A DNA stretch of 64,000 nucleotides from Pelecanus crispus (Eukaryota > Chordata > Aves > Pelecaniformes > Pelecanidae): NCBI RefSeq assembly GCF_030463565.1, contig NC_134655.1, positions 9,560,372 to 9,624,371 on the forward strand, in the 5' to 3' direction. Below are positions 17,912-40,500 of this stretch, piece after piece. Under the pieces are notes generated by a model. It was given only the letters and a program-made list of their open reading frames with translations. It had not been told where the DNA came from and searched no databases. How positions within the stretch are numbered: the first letter of the stretch is position 1; each line of letters opens with the position of its first letter. Position numbers and translations under genes: made by a program.

Positions 17912-18039
17912 AATCATAGAATCATAGAATGCTTTGGGTTGGAAGGGACCTTGAGAGATCATCGAGCCCAACCCCCCTGCAGTGAGCAGGGATTGAACCT
18001 GCGAACTTGGTGTTATTAGCACCATGCTCTAACCAACTA
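17912..18039 (-). mobile_element. tRNA-Ile-derived SINE with CR1-like tail (TguSINE1-like)
   Basis: On the minus strand the element starts GTTGGTTAGAGCATGGTGCT, continues with AATAACACC (an isoleucine-type anticodon arm) and the polymerase III B box GGTTCAATCCC (17989-17999). It then passes into a CR1-type 3' end with TTCCAACCCAAAGCATTCTA and two ATGATTCT repeats. This tRNA-Ile head plus CR1 tail is the structure described for TguSINE1 of zebra finch. The copy lacks the first bases of the tRNA head, including most of box A. It is a retroposon, not a functional tRNA gene, because the tRNA acceptor stem is absent. Confidence 0.8.
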
Positions 18040-20174
18040 TCTCCTTATTGTACTCACCATGTAACTTGAGCAATTGCCAGTGTCAGTGCTTATGTGCATG
18101 AAAGTTATTTCTTAGGGGCTACGCTGCAGTGTGCTTGCCTGCCCTCACTAAGCACTTGGGCCAGTGTGGTTTCTTTGAGCGTTACCTGAATTGTCGGCGC
18201 ATTTCCTGAAATGGGTGCAGGGAGGGTCAGGAAGAACCCCAGTTCCTCAATCCACCCATCTCTTCTCTGGCCAGCACATCAGAGATGGAGCTGGTAGGAG
18301 CTAATTTGCCATGTTTATAGGCCAAACAGGAAATGGGAGAAACCGTGACTGAGGTGTGCCTTTGATTCATTGCTTTTGGTGGTGGTAGCAGCACCTGCCT
18401 CACCTATTGCCCAGTACTCTGAAGTCGATCTAAATGGTATCTTAGAAACAGCTCTGATACTACATGTGCTTGGGAAGACTCATTGCGTGAGATCACTAAC
18501 CTAGGACTTGGGGGAGAGAGGGCACGCGCTGCAGGTGAGCAGATCTGCGTGACTCGCTTCAGCCACGGAGAAATGACTGTGTACGAAATGAAGGCTTATA
18601 ATGAGTATTTTCGGATTAGGAATGTATTATCTAAGGCCTAAAATGTATTTTCTAGTGCATAGCTCTGCAGATTAGACTGTGAGGACAGATTACAATGGCA
18701 TCTTACCATTCATCAGAAGAATGCTAACAAAATGAAAGTCTATGCAGGTGCCTCTGATAGGATGTTTTTAGCTTATCCATGAGTGCTAATGTTCGCAGAC
18801 AACTTAAAAGTATGTTTGCCTTGGTTCTGAAAGTAGACCTATGGAATCTTTCAAAAATAAAAATGTTGTTTAGAGATTTATCAACATTATGTCTCAGTGG
18901 TTCTGGCAGCTCCATGTTTGCTATAGGTATTTCACTTCCTCAGCATATGTGACAGAGAAGGCTTCAGATGTTAATGAAGGTGTTAGTATTTTTAACAGGC
19001 CTCTGCCTCATTTTCTTCATAGCAACTTGTACAGAAATGAATTTCATCAGTCCATAAAACAAAAAGGAAAACAGTGCTTTTTGAAAAAGTCAGTTTAGGG
19101 ATACATAAATTTTCTAGTCAGAAGCTTCCCGTAGTGATTAGTCAAATACTTTCTATAATGCATGAGAAATAAATTACAATCTGTTCCTCATTAGTTATAT
19201 TGATTCATTGAAAACAGCATCACTCTTTGAGAGTTTGAGTGAACTGATCACAGTGCTCAACCATTTGTTTGTGAAAACCTGCTTTCTTAGAATTACTGAG
19301 TGATGCAGAAAAATTCCTTAGACTCACTAATGAATCTAATGTGGTATTTGCAGTTACTGTTTTGAGCCAAATGCAACTTCTGGTGAAATCAATGGAGGAC
19401 ACATGCAAGGCCAGGTTACATACGTTAAGAGCCAAGACATCCTTCCTAGGCAGAGCTCAGCACCTGGGTTATGTTATAGTGCCTGACTGTATTCACTTAG
19501 TCTTAAAAACACATTTTATCTTCCTTGTCAGAGGAAACGAAGAACATGAAAACCTGCAAATCTTAATATTAGTTTTGATTCTCACCTTGGAAGCTGTTCC
19601 TGGGCATGTTGTTGTCCTCCATCCAACAGAGGAGGATCGAAGCCATTTTGCAGCATAGGGAAACAGCAGAGAAAGCCAAGTTGATCACATACTTTTTAAA
19701 GCAAAATAAAATGATTTCTCTGATACTTGCATTATTTTCTTTATTACCTATTCCTTAGATGCTGACTTGGGAGACTGTTACCTATTAGTTTCTTGGTTTT
19801 TGGCTCAAGAAGTTTGAACACTAAAGAAGTACAGTTTCTAAATGAAACTGATGAAATCCTCCCTTAAACAGAAAGTGTACATGTGGAAACTTTCTTGGAA
19901 AGCATCCCCGGGTGTGAAAATGCAACTTTGTAAGATCTACTATGGGGCTGATAATACAGGCATTTCTTAGAGAGTTGCATTAATAGGATTTTTCCCACTA
20001 AAAATATTGCTGTGCTGAATTTTTACCATGTCTTAATGAGGGTCTGTCATAGAAAATAGTTGATTTTAAGATATTTAGCTGTTATGTTGGTGGCCTCATC
20101 TGCATTACTTACACGTGTGCAACCACTACTGTAGACCTCCAAACCTTCAGTATATGCCTCAGCATATTGCTAAG
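18040..20174. other. Intergenic stretch
   Basis: AT-rich DNA between the SINE and the CR1 copy. No splice-supported exon, RNA gene or recognisable repeat was seen. Confidence 0.5.
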
Positions 20175-21145
20175 CTATCCTCTTTATCGATGATCTGGAT
20201 GAGGGGATTGAGTGCACCCTCAGTAAGTTTGCAGATGACACCAAGTTGGGTGGGAGTGTCGATCTGCTCGAGGGTAGGAAGGCCCTGCAGAGGGACCTGG
20301 ACAGGCTGGATCGATGGGCCGAGGCCAACTGTAGGAGGTTCAACAAGGCCAAGTGCCAGGTCCTGCACTTTGGTCACAACCACCCCATGCAACGCTACAG
20401 GCTTGGGGAAGAGTGGCTGGAAAGCTGCCTGGCCGAAAAGGACCTGGGGGTGTTGGTAGACAGCTGGCTGAACATGAGCCAGCAGTGTGCCCAGGTGGCC
20501 AAGAAGGCCAACAGCATCCTGGCTTGTATCAGGAATAGTGTGGCCAGCAGGAGCAGGGAGGTGATTGTCCCCCTGTACTCGGCACTGGTGAGACCGCACC
20601 TGGAATACTGTGTCCAGTTTTGGGCCCCTCAATACAAGAAAGACGTTGAGGTGCTGGAGCATGTCCAGAGAAGGGCAGTGAAGCTGGTGAAGGGTCTGGA
20701 GCACAAGTCTTATGAGGAGCGGCTGAGAAAACTGGGGTTGTTTAGCCTGGAGAAGAGGAGGCTGAGGGGAGACCTTATCGCTCTCTACAACTACCTGAAA
20801 GGAGGTTGTAGTGAGGTGGGTGTTGGTCTCTTCTCCCATGTAGTTAGTGATAGGATGAGAGGAAATGGGCTCAAGCTGCACCAGGGGAGGTTTAGGTTGG
20901 AAATTAGGAAAAATTTCTTCACGGAAAGGGTGGTCAAGCATTGGAACAGGCTGCCCAGAGAGGTGGTGGAGTCCCCATCCCTGGAAGCGTTCAAAAAATG
21001 GATAGATGTGGCACTTCGGGACGTGGTTTAGTCTAGTCTACCCTTAATTGGTTTAGTGTGGACTTGGTAATGTTAGGTTAATGGTTGGACTGGATGATCT
21101 TAAAGGTCTTTTCCAACCTAAACGATTCTATGATTCTGTGATTGT
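20175..21145 (+). mobile_element. CR1 LINE, 5'-truncated copy with the 3' part of the reverse transcriptase
   Basis: A 970-bp CR1 copy in the plus orientation. From about 20246 to 21031 the frame stays open for 261 codons and reads the C-terminal half of the CR1 ORF2 protein. Just upstream is the RT catalytic motif FADDTKL; then come [53 protein letters not shown] and a short 3' UTR. The end carries the CR1 hallmark TTTTCCAACCTAAACGATTC and ATTCTGTGATT repeats. The 5' part of the RT and the endonuclease are missing, as usual for CR1. The intact frame suggests a fairly young insertion. It cannot move by itself. Confidence 0.93.
20246..21031 (+). pseudogene. CR1 reverse transcriptase C-terminal fragment (open for 261 codons)
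   Basis: The open part of the truncated CR1 element above. It lacks a proper ATG start, the endonuclease and most of the RT palm apart from the FADD motif encoded just before it. It is a dead LINE fragment and not a host gene. Confidence 0.88.
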
Positions 21146-23463
21146 TGGATTTGATACTCAGTGGTGGTGGTGGCAGGTGGTGGCGGCTGACATTCATAAG
21201 GGCTTCTGGGACTTCTAGCAGAATGACTGAGGGGAGTGTTGTACAAGGTATCTCCAGTTCAGGCAAGGTTTAGATTTAACCTTTCCTATTGCACTCCTGA
21301 CTCATCACACCCAATGCAGCAGTGGTTTAGTTCAGGAGCTGAATGACAGGCAGCTCAGATGCCCGTACATCCGGGGTGGAGTGGACAGCTGAGCTGTGGG
21401 ACCAGTTTGTCAAAGACATACTATTAGGGCTGTGATTTCAGTGACTGCAGTCATTCACCTGGCATCATCCCGATACGCTTTTTAGCATCAGAACTAGTGT
21501 GCTGTTTGAAAAAGAATTTTTCTGTGTAATTTGTTCTTCTAGTGGACTGAATTTAAGATGATTGCTAAATACTTGTTAGGCAAACCAGGAAATCCATATC
21601 AAGTACTGCTTAACATATTTGCATTTGAGAGAGGCAAGCATTATGGTAATTAAATGCATGTGCAATAGCAAAATAATTCCTTCGCTTTTTCCATAAAAAG
21701 TCTTCAGATGAAGAGGAGCGAAGTGTCACTTGGGGATGCATGTTCAATACATTTCCAGCAGCTGATCTATGCTGGGAGAGTTGCTGATACCTGTGAGATA
21801 CACTGCTTATACACAAAATTTATTCCACAATATGCAATCATCAAATGCACTGAACAATATTAATGATCTGGTTGCCTGTCTTGTACTCTGTAGTAACTGA
21901 ATTTGTAGTAACAGCATTCTTGATTTGATTCAAGCATTTCCAGTGTGCAGAAAGGAAGCGTAAGATCCACATAAAAATAAACTTCACTGTAATAGTTTAG
22001 AGAAAGCATATGTGCCTTGCATGTATTGGAGGTACTGTATGAGCCACCAACACAGCAAGCGTGCAGGAGATCCAACCTACCCAAGAAGAGCTTGGCTTAT
22101 CAAGTGTGTTCCCCAGTTGGTGTGCACATGCACAATATGTCCAACATCTCAAGAAGGCATCAAGTTTTGTGCGTGCTTTTTGCTATGTATGCATTGAGCA
22201 TGCTGTGACTTAATTGCATCTGGTAAATCTACCGCCTTGCCTGTGAGTAAGCAACAGGGTATGCACAAATCTCGGACAAGCCTTCAGAATCTTTATATTC
22301 CCTTCGAATAACATTTCTAGGTGGGGGAAAAAAGAGGAGCATCTAGGAAAGTCTGGCCAGTAAGACTGTTTTCACGGTGATTTCTGTTAGTGCAGATAAC
22401 TTCAAAGTTGCAGAAATACCACAATTTGCACAATCCCAGCAGCACAGAAGGACTAATCCACCTACCTGCCTGGCTCTGATGATGCAGGCTCTGCTATCTG
22501 AACTTCTCACACTCAGCTATCGATTTTCTTTCCAAATGCTAGTCCTCAGTATAAAAAAGGTGATTAATTGAGGCATTTCTGTCTCAGAACTCATGCTGCC
22601 AACATTTTAATTTTGATAAGAAAGAGCCACCAATACAGTCCTGAAGCATAGAAAGAATAAAATTATAGATATTGTTAGAGATGCACTGTGTTTCTGTAAA
22701 TGGAGGCTTTTCCCCTATTTTTTTTAATACTCTAATCCTAAAGACATTGATATTTGCCAGTACATTTCACTGTTAATCTGCCATTTGTAGTCAAAGGAGG
22801 ACCTAACACTTGCTAAAAAAGAAAAATCCACATGACATCATGGGTACCATTGTCATAGTGGTTTTCACATGCAAATGAGTGCAAAGCTGGCTGCATATTT
22901 TCAATATTGGTATATTTGTCTTCACTTTAGTGGCTTGTTAAATGTTTAAGACTACATAGTTATGGTCTTGTCATTCTTTTATAATCTTTTTGCGAGCAGC
23001 CTTATTATACCATCTTGGTCTTTGGTAACCTTACAGTTGTAAATTGGGAAACATCTGTATAGTTAATAGTGAGTTTATGTTGTATGGGAATACTGGCAAT
23101 AAATCTATTCTCTCTTCTACATTTAAAGATAGAAACTGTGAAACATTTCAGAGCTTTTTATAAAACTAGTTTTTCCTGAAACTTTTAATATTACAGGGAA
23201 GGGGACCACATGCAGCTTTTCTGTCTGCTACAGGCAAGGCTGGTCTTTGAAGGGTTGGTCAAAAAAGTGATGGGAACTTCTCTGTCCTCTCCTGGCCCTC
23301 TAGACCATGACAGCAGTCAAGCTGAAAAAAAAAGCCGAGTGTCTTGAAAGCAAGGCCCTGCGTGCCACGCAGCCGCAGAGGAGAAAGCCTGGGCGCAGGG
23401 AAATCGCCGAGCCCACCCGGCTGACTCACAAATGGTTAAGGCAGTGGCAAAAATACGGATGTT
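21146..23463. other. Intergenic stretch upstream of the IDS minisatellite
   Basis: AT-rich sequence with no recognised gene or repeat family, other than a (GGT)n-like patch at about 21161-21185 immediately after the CR1 copy. Confidence 0.5.
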
Positions 23464-24035
23464 GGAGACTTGCATGCTGCACACGACGTGACGTGATGGA
23501 GACTTGCATGCTGCACACGACGTGGCGTGATGGAGACTTGCACGCTGCACACGACGTGGCATGATGGAGACTTGCACGCTGCACACGACGTGGCGTGATG
23601 GAGACTTGCACGCTGCACACGACGTGACGTGATGGAGACTTGCATGCTGCACACGACATGACATGATGGAGACGCATGCTGCACACGACGTGGCATGATG
23701 GAGACTTGCACGCTGCACACGACGTGGCGTGATGGAGACTTGCATGCTGCACACGACGTGACGTGATGGAGACGCATGCTGCACACGACGTGGCGTGATG
23801 GAGGCTTGCATGCTGCACACGACGTGACGTGATGGAGACGCATGCTGCACACGACGTGGCGTGATGGAGACTTGCACGCTGCACACGACGTGACGTGATG
23901 GAGACTTGCATGCTGCACACGACGTGGCGTGATGGAGACTTGCACGCTGCACACGACGTGGCGTGATGGAGACTTGCATGCTGCACACGACGTGGCGTGA
24001 TGGAGACTTGCATGCTGCACGCGACGTGACATGAC
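23464..24035. repeat. CpG-rich minisatellite, 17 copies of a 34/32-bp unit
   Basis: Seventeen head-to-tail copies. Fourteen are 34 bp (each starting GGAGACTTGCAYGCTGCACA or a one-base variant) and three are 32 bp, lacking the TT after GGAGAC (copies 7, 10 and 12). Variants differ mainly at C/T and G/A positions in CpG contexts (GCATGC or GCACGC; GTGGCGTGAT, GTGACGTGAT or GTGGCATGAT). The unit has no stop codons in any minus-strand frame, so three long minus-strand open frames run through it; these are artefacts. The array ends about 570 bp before the IDS start codon. It includes repeated TGACGTGA sequences resembling CREB/ATF sites. Confidence 0.97.
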
Positions 24036-24604
24036 GGGCGTTCTCACTAACAGCCCACACAAAACCGACCTGGCTAGATCTCCAGGTAGCTCTGGAAATA
24101 CAGTGTTTGTTTAAAGCGCAAAAATAAAGAATCATATGAAATAAGCGTTAACTGGTGTAGAACTGGTTAACAAATAGGATTAAAGTACGACTCTGAGACG
24201 GCTTCTCCAGCTCCTAGGCCTTGGTTTCTCCGCTCCCCGCTTGCCGGAGAAGGCAGGCGCTGTCAGAACGCCGCTAACTCCTCCCTTTCCCAGGGAGCTG
24301 TTGCGGGAAGAGCCCGCACACTCCTGCCTCAGAACCCAGGCGCTCCCTGCCCCGCAGCAGCGCTGCTCTCGGGCGGCTGCAGCCGCTCCATGCGCCCCGC
24401 TCCCCGCCTCCGCGGTGCCTCCGGCCGCCCCCCCCCGCACCCCCCGCCTCGCCCCCCCCGCCGGGGCTGCTGCGCGGCGCTGCGGCGCCACCGTGCGGCG
24501 GCGCGGGGGAGCGGCGCCTGCCGGCTGCGGCGCGGGGGCGGGGCGGGCCCGGGGCGGGGGAGGGCCTGAAGCCGGCCCGCCCGCCCGCGCTGCCGCTCCG
24601 GGAG

Positions 24605-34433
<9,829 letters not shown>

Positions 34434-34555
34434 GGTTCAGAAACTTCTTTGTGTGCATTCTCGCAACTGAAGTAACACTTCCTTTTTTTGTGTAAAACCT
34501 TTCTGTTGTACAGAAAACACTTGGATTGAATTAAAATCCTGTTTGTATCAAAACA
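34434..34555 (+). other. IDS: IDS 3' untranslated region (short form)
   Basis: Sequence from the stop codon to the probable cleavage site about 15-25 bases past the ATTAAA signal, followed by a T/GT-rich element (TGCCTTTGTCTTTTTAC). Longer 3' ends are possible. Confidence 0.6.
34530..34535 (+). terminator. IDS: Probable IDS polyadenylation signal (ATTAAA)
   Basis: ATTAAA, the commonest variant signal, about 97 bases after the stop codon, with a U/GU-rich element 25-45 bases downstream. A second ATTAAA-containing site occurs near 34730. Confidence 0.6.
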
Positions 34556-34559
34556 CCAG

Positions 34560-37500
34560 CCAGTGCCTTTGTCTTTTTACAGCTCTTATTGCACTGAAGT
34601 AGTCAGAGTGAACTTCTGCAGTTGTGTTTTCAAACACAAGCTCACAACATTTCTGAAAAGGCCACACGTGGTATGCAGGCCCATACTGTGAAACATCTCT
34701 GTGGTCTTCCGTTCTGTAGTGGCTGAAGAATTAAAATTCATTATCTGTGCTGAAACAGGTGGTGTGAAAGGTGGAAAAAGATAAACTTCTGTGTTTGAAA
34801 GGCTGTGTGGAGAATGTGTGTCAGTAAACAGGTCCTGTCCACTTTACCTAGGAGACTTGGGGCTGGAGTGGTCAAGGAGACATTTGATAGGGGTGAAAGA
34901 CTGAGGTGTCTCCTGTCATTGGCCTTACCTCTGACTAGAGCTAAAAGAGAAACTTCATGTGTTTCATTTAAAATAATTAGATTTTGAATGAAAGCTTTAG
35001 CTTGAAGACTCATGCTTCTTATCATACAGGACAGGATCTGAATTTTAAATTAATGTGTAAGAAATGAGTGCTTTCATCACTGAAAGACTAAATAAGGCTG
35101 AGGCGTTAAGGTAACACCAGTATGCTCTTCTGTGGTTTTTCATGAGGGTTGGTCCAATGAGGCCCCACAGGTGAAAAGAGATGGAAACCTTTAGCTGTTG
35201 TAGCTTGCTGGTTGCTGTAGTTGGTGAACTGCTTAGTGCACTTTTGAGGCTTGTCGCGTCCAGTGACAGAAACTTGGATGTTTACATTCCTAGTTGCCAA
35301 GTGGGGCTTGGAAGTCTTGGTTTTGGACTAGGATAGCTAAAAGCCTCCCATTTTAGTTTTAAGCTTTTTGTGTGATGTTTAGCAGCACAGGATATGGCGT
35401 GTTAATTGTCCCAAGTTATGCTGGTAAGTAAATTTCTGTATGGCCAAATGTATTAAGGTAGATATGTTTGGGAACTTGTATCTGAGAAGAATGTTTTTGC
35501 TGACTATTTTATTTAGGTGCTACCTGTACCTGATGCTCACAGCCACGAGGCACACTGTGCTCTAGCGTGATGGCAGTAATTTGTGTTGTGCTCTGTCAGC
35601 CTGCTGGATTTCTGCAATTCTATCTTGGTAATCAAGGCTCTTGGAATTTGTACCTTATCAGATAAGAGCTTGTTCAGACAGTGGTAACTCCTGCTACCTT
35701 CCTCAATGAACTGCTCCAATTCCTAGAAAAGAAAAACCCAGCCATTACTTGTCTTCCTTAGATAAATTGACTTTAATATCCTAGAGAAGCCACAGACATA
35801 ACTTTCTTTCATTAAAATCCAAGTGACAGTCTTATTCCTAATTAATGTAGAGATACCCACCATGAATCTGATCCTCTGTTAGAAGACAGTGGTTATTTAG
35901 TGCCTTAAACTCAATTAGAAGAATATATTTCTTATGAACTTGTCATTTGTTTTACTCAGCCTAAGATGCTGTGTGTTCTGCCGCATTATTATTCCTGATG
36001 AAAACATATTTTTCCCTCACTTATGCACGTATACTTAGATCCTCAGCTGGTGTGAAATACTGCAGTTGCATGTAGCAGATTCAGTGTAGCTATACCAATT
36101 TCACACTGGTTGAAGGTGTGTTTTATTGAGAATGGTACCAGGCAGAGATTTGGAGTCTGCAGCTAGAGCTAATTATATCTCTGACACAGTTTCCTTCAAA
36201 GGAAAAATCAAATATTGGGAAAGTTACTTTGGGGGGATGTATTGAAGCATTAAGGATTAATCTAAATCTTCTGGTATGCTAGGTCAGTAATACAGTGTAC
36301 ATTTAAAATTTCTCTGGCAAATGGGTATTATCTTAGGCTTGGCTACCTGAGCTTTGCATTTTGTTCTCCTGCTAAAACACCTGTAAAAAAAAAAACCCTT
36401 TTTGGGGGACTATAAATTATAGCATGTAGATAAATTATCTAGGAATGTATTTGCATGAAAACATTCTTGTATGTACTCTGCCCTAAGCCTCCCATCACTT
36501 CAGGCAATTTAATTTTTCAAGTGGAGATAAAAGTCCTGGTGCTAGGTGATGAGTGTTTTTTTCCTCAAGTCATTCTCTTTATATTGGAAGGGAAAAGCTG
36601 CCCTTGACCTTCCTTAATCAAAATCCAGTAGTCTGTTGGGGAGACATGAAACAGAATTGTCTCTGACAGCCAGTGAATCAAGACTGGTATCCACGTGCTC
36701 AGGGCAAGGACATTCTTGAATAATTGCACAAGTCGCTGAGCAGCACGGCCGTCCACCTAGCGAGCAGTTTCCTTCTGCTGAGTTGAGGCATAGCAGTAAA
36801 AAAAGCTTTGCTCTTGCAAGTGCTATGTGAGTTAGTTTTGTTACGGAATTGGTTGAGTGAAATGCAAAACCAGTGGAGACAAAGGGAGAAAGCACTTCTT
36901 CCCCTCCCTCCCCCCTAACCCAAAATGCTGTTTCTCCTGGAGAGCCTGAGCTGTGGGCTTTGCTAGGCTGAGCAGCCTCCACTGAAGGACAAAAGAGCTT
37001 AACAGAAGCAATAAAAGTAAAGTGCTCTTGTGAACAGCGCTCTCTCTAGAGGGAAGACGATGCAAGCCAAGCATCAGGAAATAAATGAGATGCCAGTGCT
37101 GACCCTATTTCTCAGGATGGCACCAGAACAGCTGGAAGAACAACATGATGCTGCATCAGCAGGAATTGTTACCTGTGGTACATGTATGGAGAGATTCCAC
37201 TGGGGAACCCAGAGTAGCCGTTGTAAGCACTTGGCACAAAGCAGAGTCAATAAACAGGCCTCTGTTAATAAGCTAATGTGCAGGAGTGATTAAGCAATGG
37301 AATTAAAATTTTGGTCCCCAAACAGCTGTACATCAGTCAATCGTAACTCATGACATTGCTTTGAAAACTTTGATTTTAGGATGTTGTACATCTATACACT
37401 AGAAACAAAGTAAAAAACGTGCTATGTACAAAGCAGAAGCAATAGGAATCTTTAAAAAATGGAGGTGGCTGTGTATTTGGGTGTACTTTGTAACACTACT

Positions 37501-40500
37501 TAAATGTTTACAGCGTGCTGTTTGCAAAGGAAAGATTTGGGTCTAATTTCAGGCATGGTGTGCATGCTGGAGTGTATGGAACTGCTGTAGCTACATACTG
37601 TGCTGTGCAACAGATTGGAATCCCTTCTTTGGTCTGCGCTCTGTGCTTGCTGGGGGAAATGGGGTGCGTTTTGAATGAATAGCTGTGTGTTCAAGTTGCA
37701 AATGTTTTTGTGTGGCGAGACGGGCAAAGGCAGCCGAGTGTCCTGGCTATTGGTCAGATGTTACCTAATTAATCACTGTTGCATGTTAATTATGTATTAG
37801 TGACTTGCTGCTGTGTTCTATTGGTCAAGTGGAGTCCCCTGCTGGAATGAGCATTCCACAGCATGAAGGATGGGATATAGACACGATGCTTCTATCAGGG
37901 ATGTTTCTTAATTCACAATCCTAATATTTTCTTTAGTAGGCAGCAATATCACCATTGGCAAAATGGCCATAATGTCATGGTCAACACCCAGCTTTTGCAG
38001 GGCACCGTGTTCAGCTTACGTTTCAGACCTTTAGGATGGAGAAAGTCTCAGACTATAGTTGGGAAGTGCCTGGTGGTTGCAGCTGAGATCCTTCGTTGAA
38101 TGTGGAATTTTATGGTGTAGTTTTTTTTTTTCCCCTCTAGTGGTTACTTAGCATTCAAATGTGAAACGCTACATAAAGACTGAAATTACCCTCTTGGTAA
38201 CTAGGTTTTCCAGTACTTTACAGTTTTCTAGGCTATAGACCTTCTTGCTCTTCACATCAGAAACTCCCAGCCAAGTTAAGATGACTCTGTCAAAACTTCT
38301 TATGCCTCTGTGTTTGACTTCCTAGCTAATGAAAATTTTCTTCAGATCTGCATGGGTGGATCTTGACTCCAATGTTCTTCTCTGCCTACATGCACAGATC
38401 TCCTTTTAAAGTCTGTGGGAGTTCTGCTTATGAAAGAAGATAGACTACCAATGTCAAGATCCACCATATGAAGCAGCAAAAAGAGCCTTTTGCCCTCTGT
38501 CTTTAACACTTGGCTCAATGCTGAGTAGTAGAAGAACATTTTTATCCAGCAGTGTGTGAAGGCCCCAACTATAATGGAGCTTTGAATAAGCAAGAAGAAA
38601 TGGCAAAGTTTGTGATATTTCTGTAGGTGCAGTTGGACATGGAGTGGGGATAATAGACTGAAGCAGCAGAGAGGAAAGGAACAGTAAGATGTAATGAACA
38701 GTGAAATCAGATATAAAGTAATGATCTGAAAGATTAGGATCCAGCAAGAAGATAGAAAGAACAGAAATCTAAAGAGAGCAAGACTGGAAAGGGAAATATT
38801 TTATATCTCTGGTTTTAGGCACTGCAGACATCTAGGGGTACTCAGATCTTCCTGTTTCTGCTCTAATCTGTTTCTGTGTTTTAGGTATAAAACCTGTAAG
38901 CTTTGTACGTGTTGTGATTGACTGCATAAGTTCTTTGAATTTATCTCTGAAGCACTTTTGAAAATCTACCTCTGGACAGCGTGTTGTGATCTTGTCCCAA
39001 GTATACTCAGTTTGGCATTATCCAAGCATTCAAAACCCTTGCTCTTTCTTATGGTCCTGCTGCCACAGTACAATCAAAGTCTTTTAATTTTAATTTCTAG
39101 TCTGTTACACACTTGTGCTGAAGATTCCCAGTTTACTCCTTACTATGTAACTGAAGAGCAGTTTCCTGTAGGTTACATATTCCTAACTGTTTGAACGTGC
39201 TCCATGGCCAGCCTGCACTAAATGTTCAGCAGATCTCTGGGCTGGATTCCTCTCAGGCAGCCCACTGAAGCTGCTTGGTAAAGCAGATACAACTGAAGTC
39301 AGGGTCTGGTCATGCTTCAGGGCTGTGTTGGGCTGCAAGCATAGCTGCAAGTCTTACGAACAAAGTCTTGCTTATGCGTCTTTTGTAGAGATGGTTCAAA
39401 ATTATAAGAGCTGGCTGAGTATCATCTGACTGCAGTCTTTTTTTTTTTTTGTCAGGAAAATGTTTATTTGATTAAATCAAACTGTCTTATGTAGAGATAT
39501 TGCTTTGGTGACAGTTTTATTGAAAGGTTTTTGCTTTGATAAGATCAGGGACCTTCGCTTCAATTTTATTTCAAGTTTTATTATATTGCATAATTTTGAC
39601 ATAATATAAAAGGGTATTATGACAAATGAGAATGCAATTACTTTGTGAAAATAATAAAGTCAAAACAAAATTTTGACCTCATAGAAGGAAACTGTTTACC
39701 TTTGTCAAAATGAAATGGCTCATTTCATGAGTGTCAATTCAAGTTTTTAAACCAGAATTTTCTGTAATTTTTGTCTTGTGGGGAAAACCTCAAAATTTTG
39801 GCAAAAAGAAAGTTATGGGAAAATCCCAACTCATGCAGCTTCTCATGGTATTAAAAATGCTAATTCTAATCTGGCTTCACAAATAATTATTCACGTTAGC
39901 ACACTGTTGAAGGCTGGAGTTGAGTTTAGGCCATTTCTGTTTGCAGTGCTCTAGAGAGTGAGTGGTACCTGTGCCCCAACGCTCAGACTAAACGAGAGAG
40001 GGGCAGTCAGGGAAGATTACTTCTGTTTTACAGGTAGGGGACCCCAGCCCAGAAAGCCAGAAGTTTTTACTCAAGGTCGGACAAGAATTGTGAGCAGACA
40101 TGGATCTAAAAGGACACTGATTCCTTATCGGGTGCTTTTAACCCAAGGCCGTTTCTGCTTTTCCAAAGCCTTCCGAATGTGGTCTACAGATGACATGAAG
40201 TAGTCTGAGTTGAGGAGACACTGCCAAAAGGAACAGGTGCCCAGCTGGAAAAGGCTAGTGGTAATTCTTCTCTGAAAAACGGAGCAGCAGCTTTTTCTTC
40301 CATTTCCCCTCTTACCCCCCACCACCAAGCTTTGTTGTACTGCCTCACGGGCTCACCCCGATCCTGCTGTCAGAAGGACACTCCTCCGTCTCCTTCCTGC
40401 AGAGCCAAAGAAATGCTTCCCCTGTCCAGAGAGCTGCAGCGAATTTTAAGCAGGGCTTTCTCTCCCAACAAATTGCCTAATAAAAGGGCAAGTATTCATC

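Noticed and set aside
17989..18039. A tRNA-Ile gene
   Set aside because: Only the anticodon and T-arm part is present and it runs straight into a CR1-like tail with no acceptor stem; it is a SINE.
20159..20941. A 260-codon minus-strand open frame
   Set aside because: Antisense shadow of the CR1 reverse transcriptase frame on the plus strand.
23317..24135. Minus-strand open frames of 195, 208 and 272 codons with repetitive His/Ser/Cys peptides
   Set aside because: They are the stop-free translation of the 34/32-bp minisatellite in all three minus frames; the frame shifts at each 32-bp unit and there are no exon signals.
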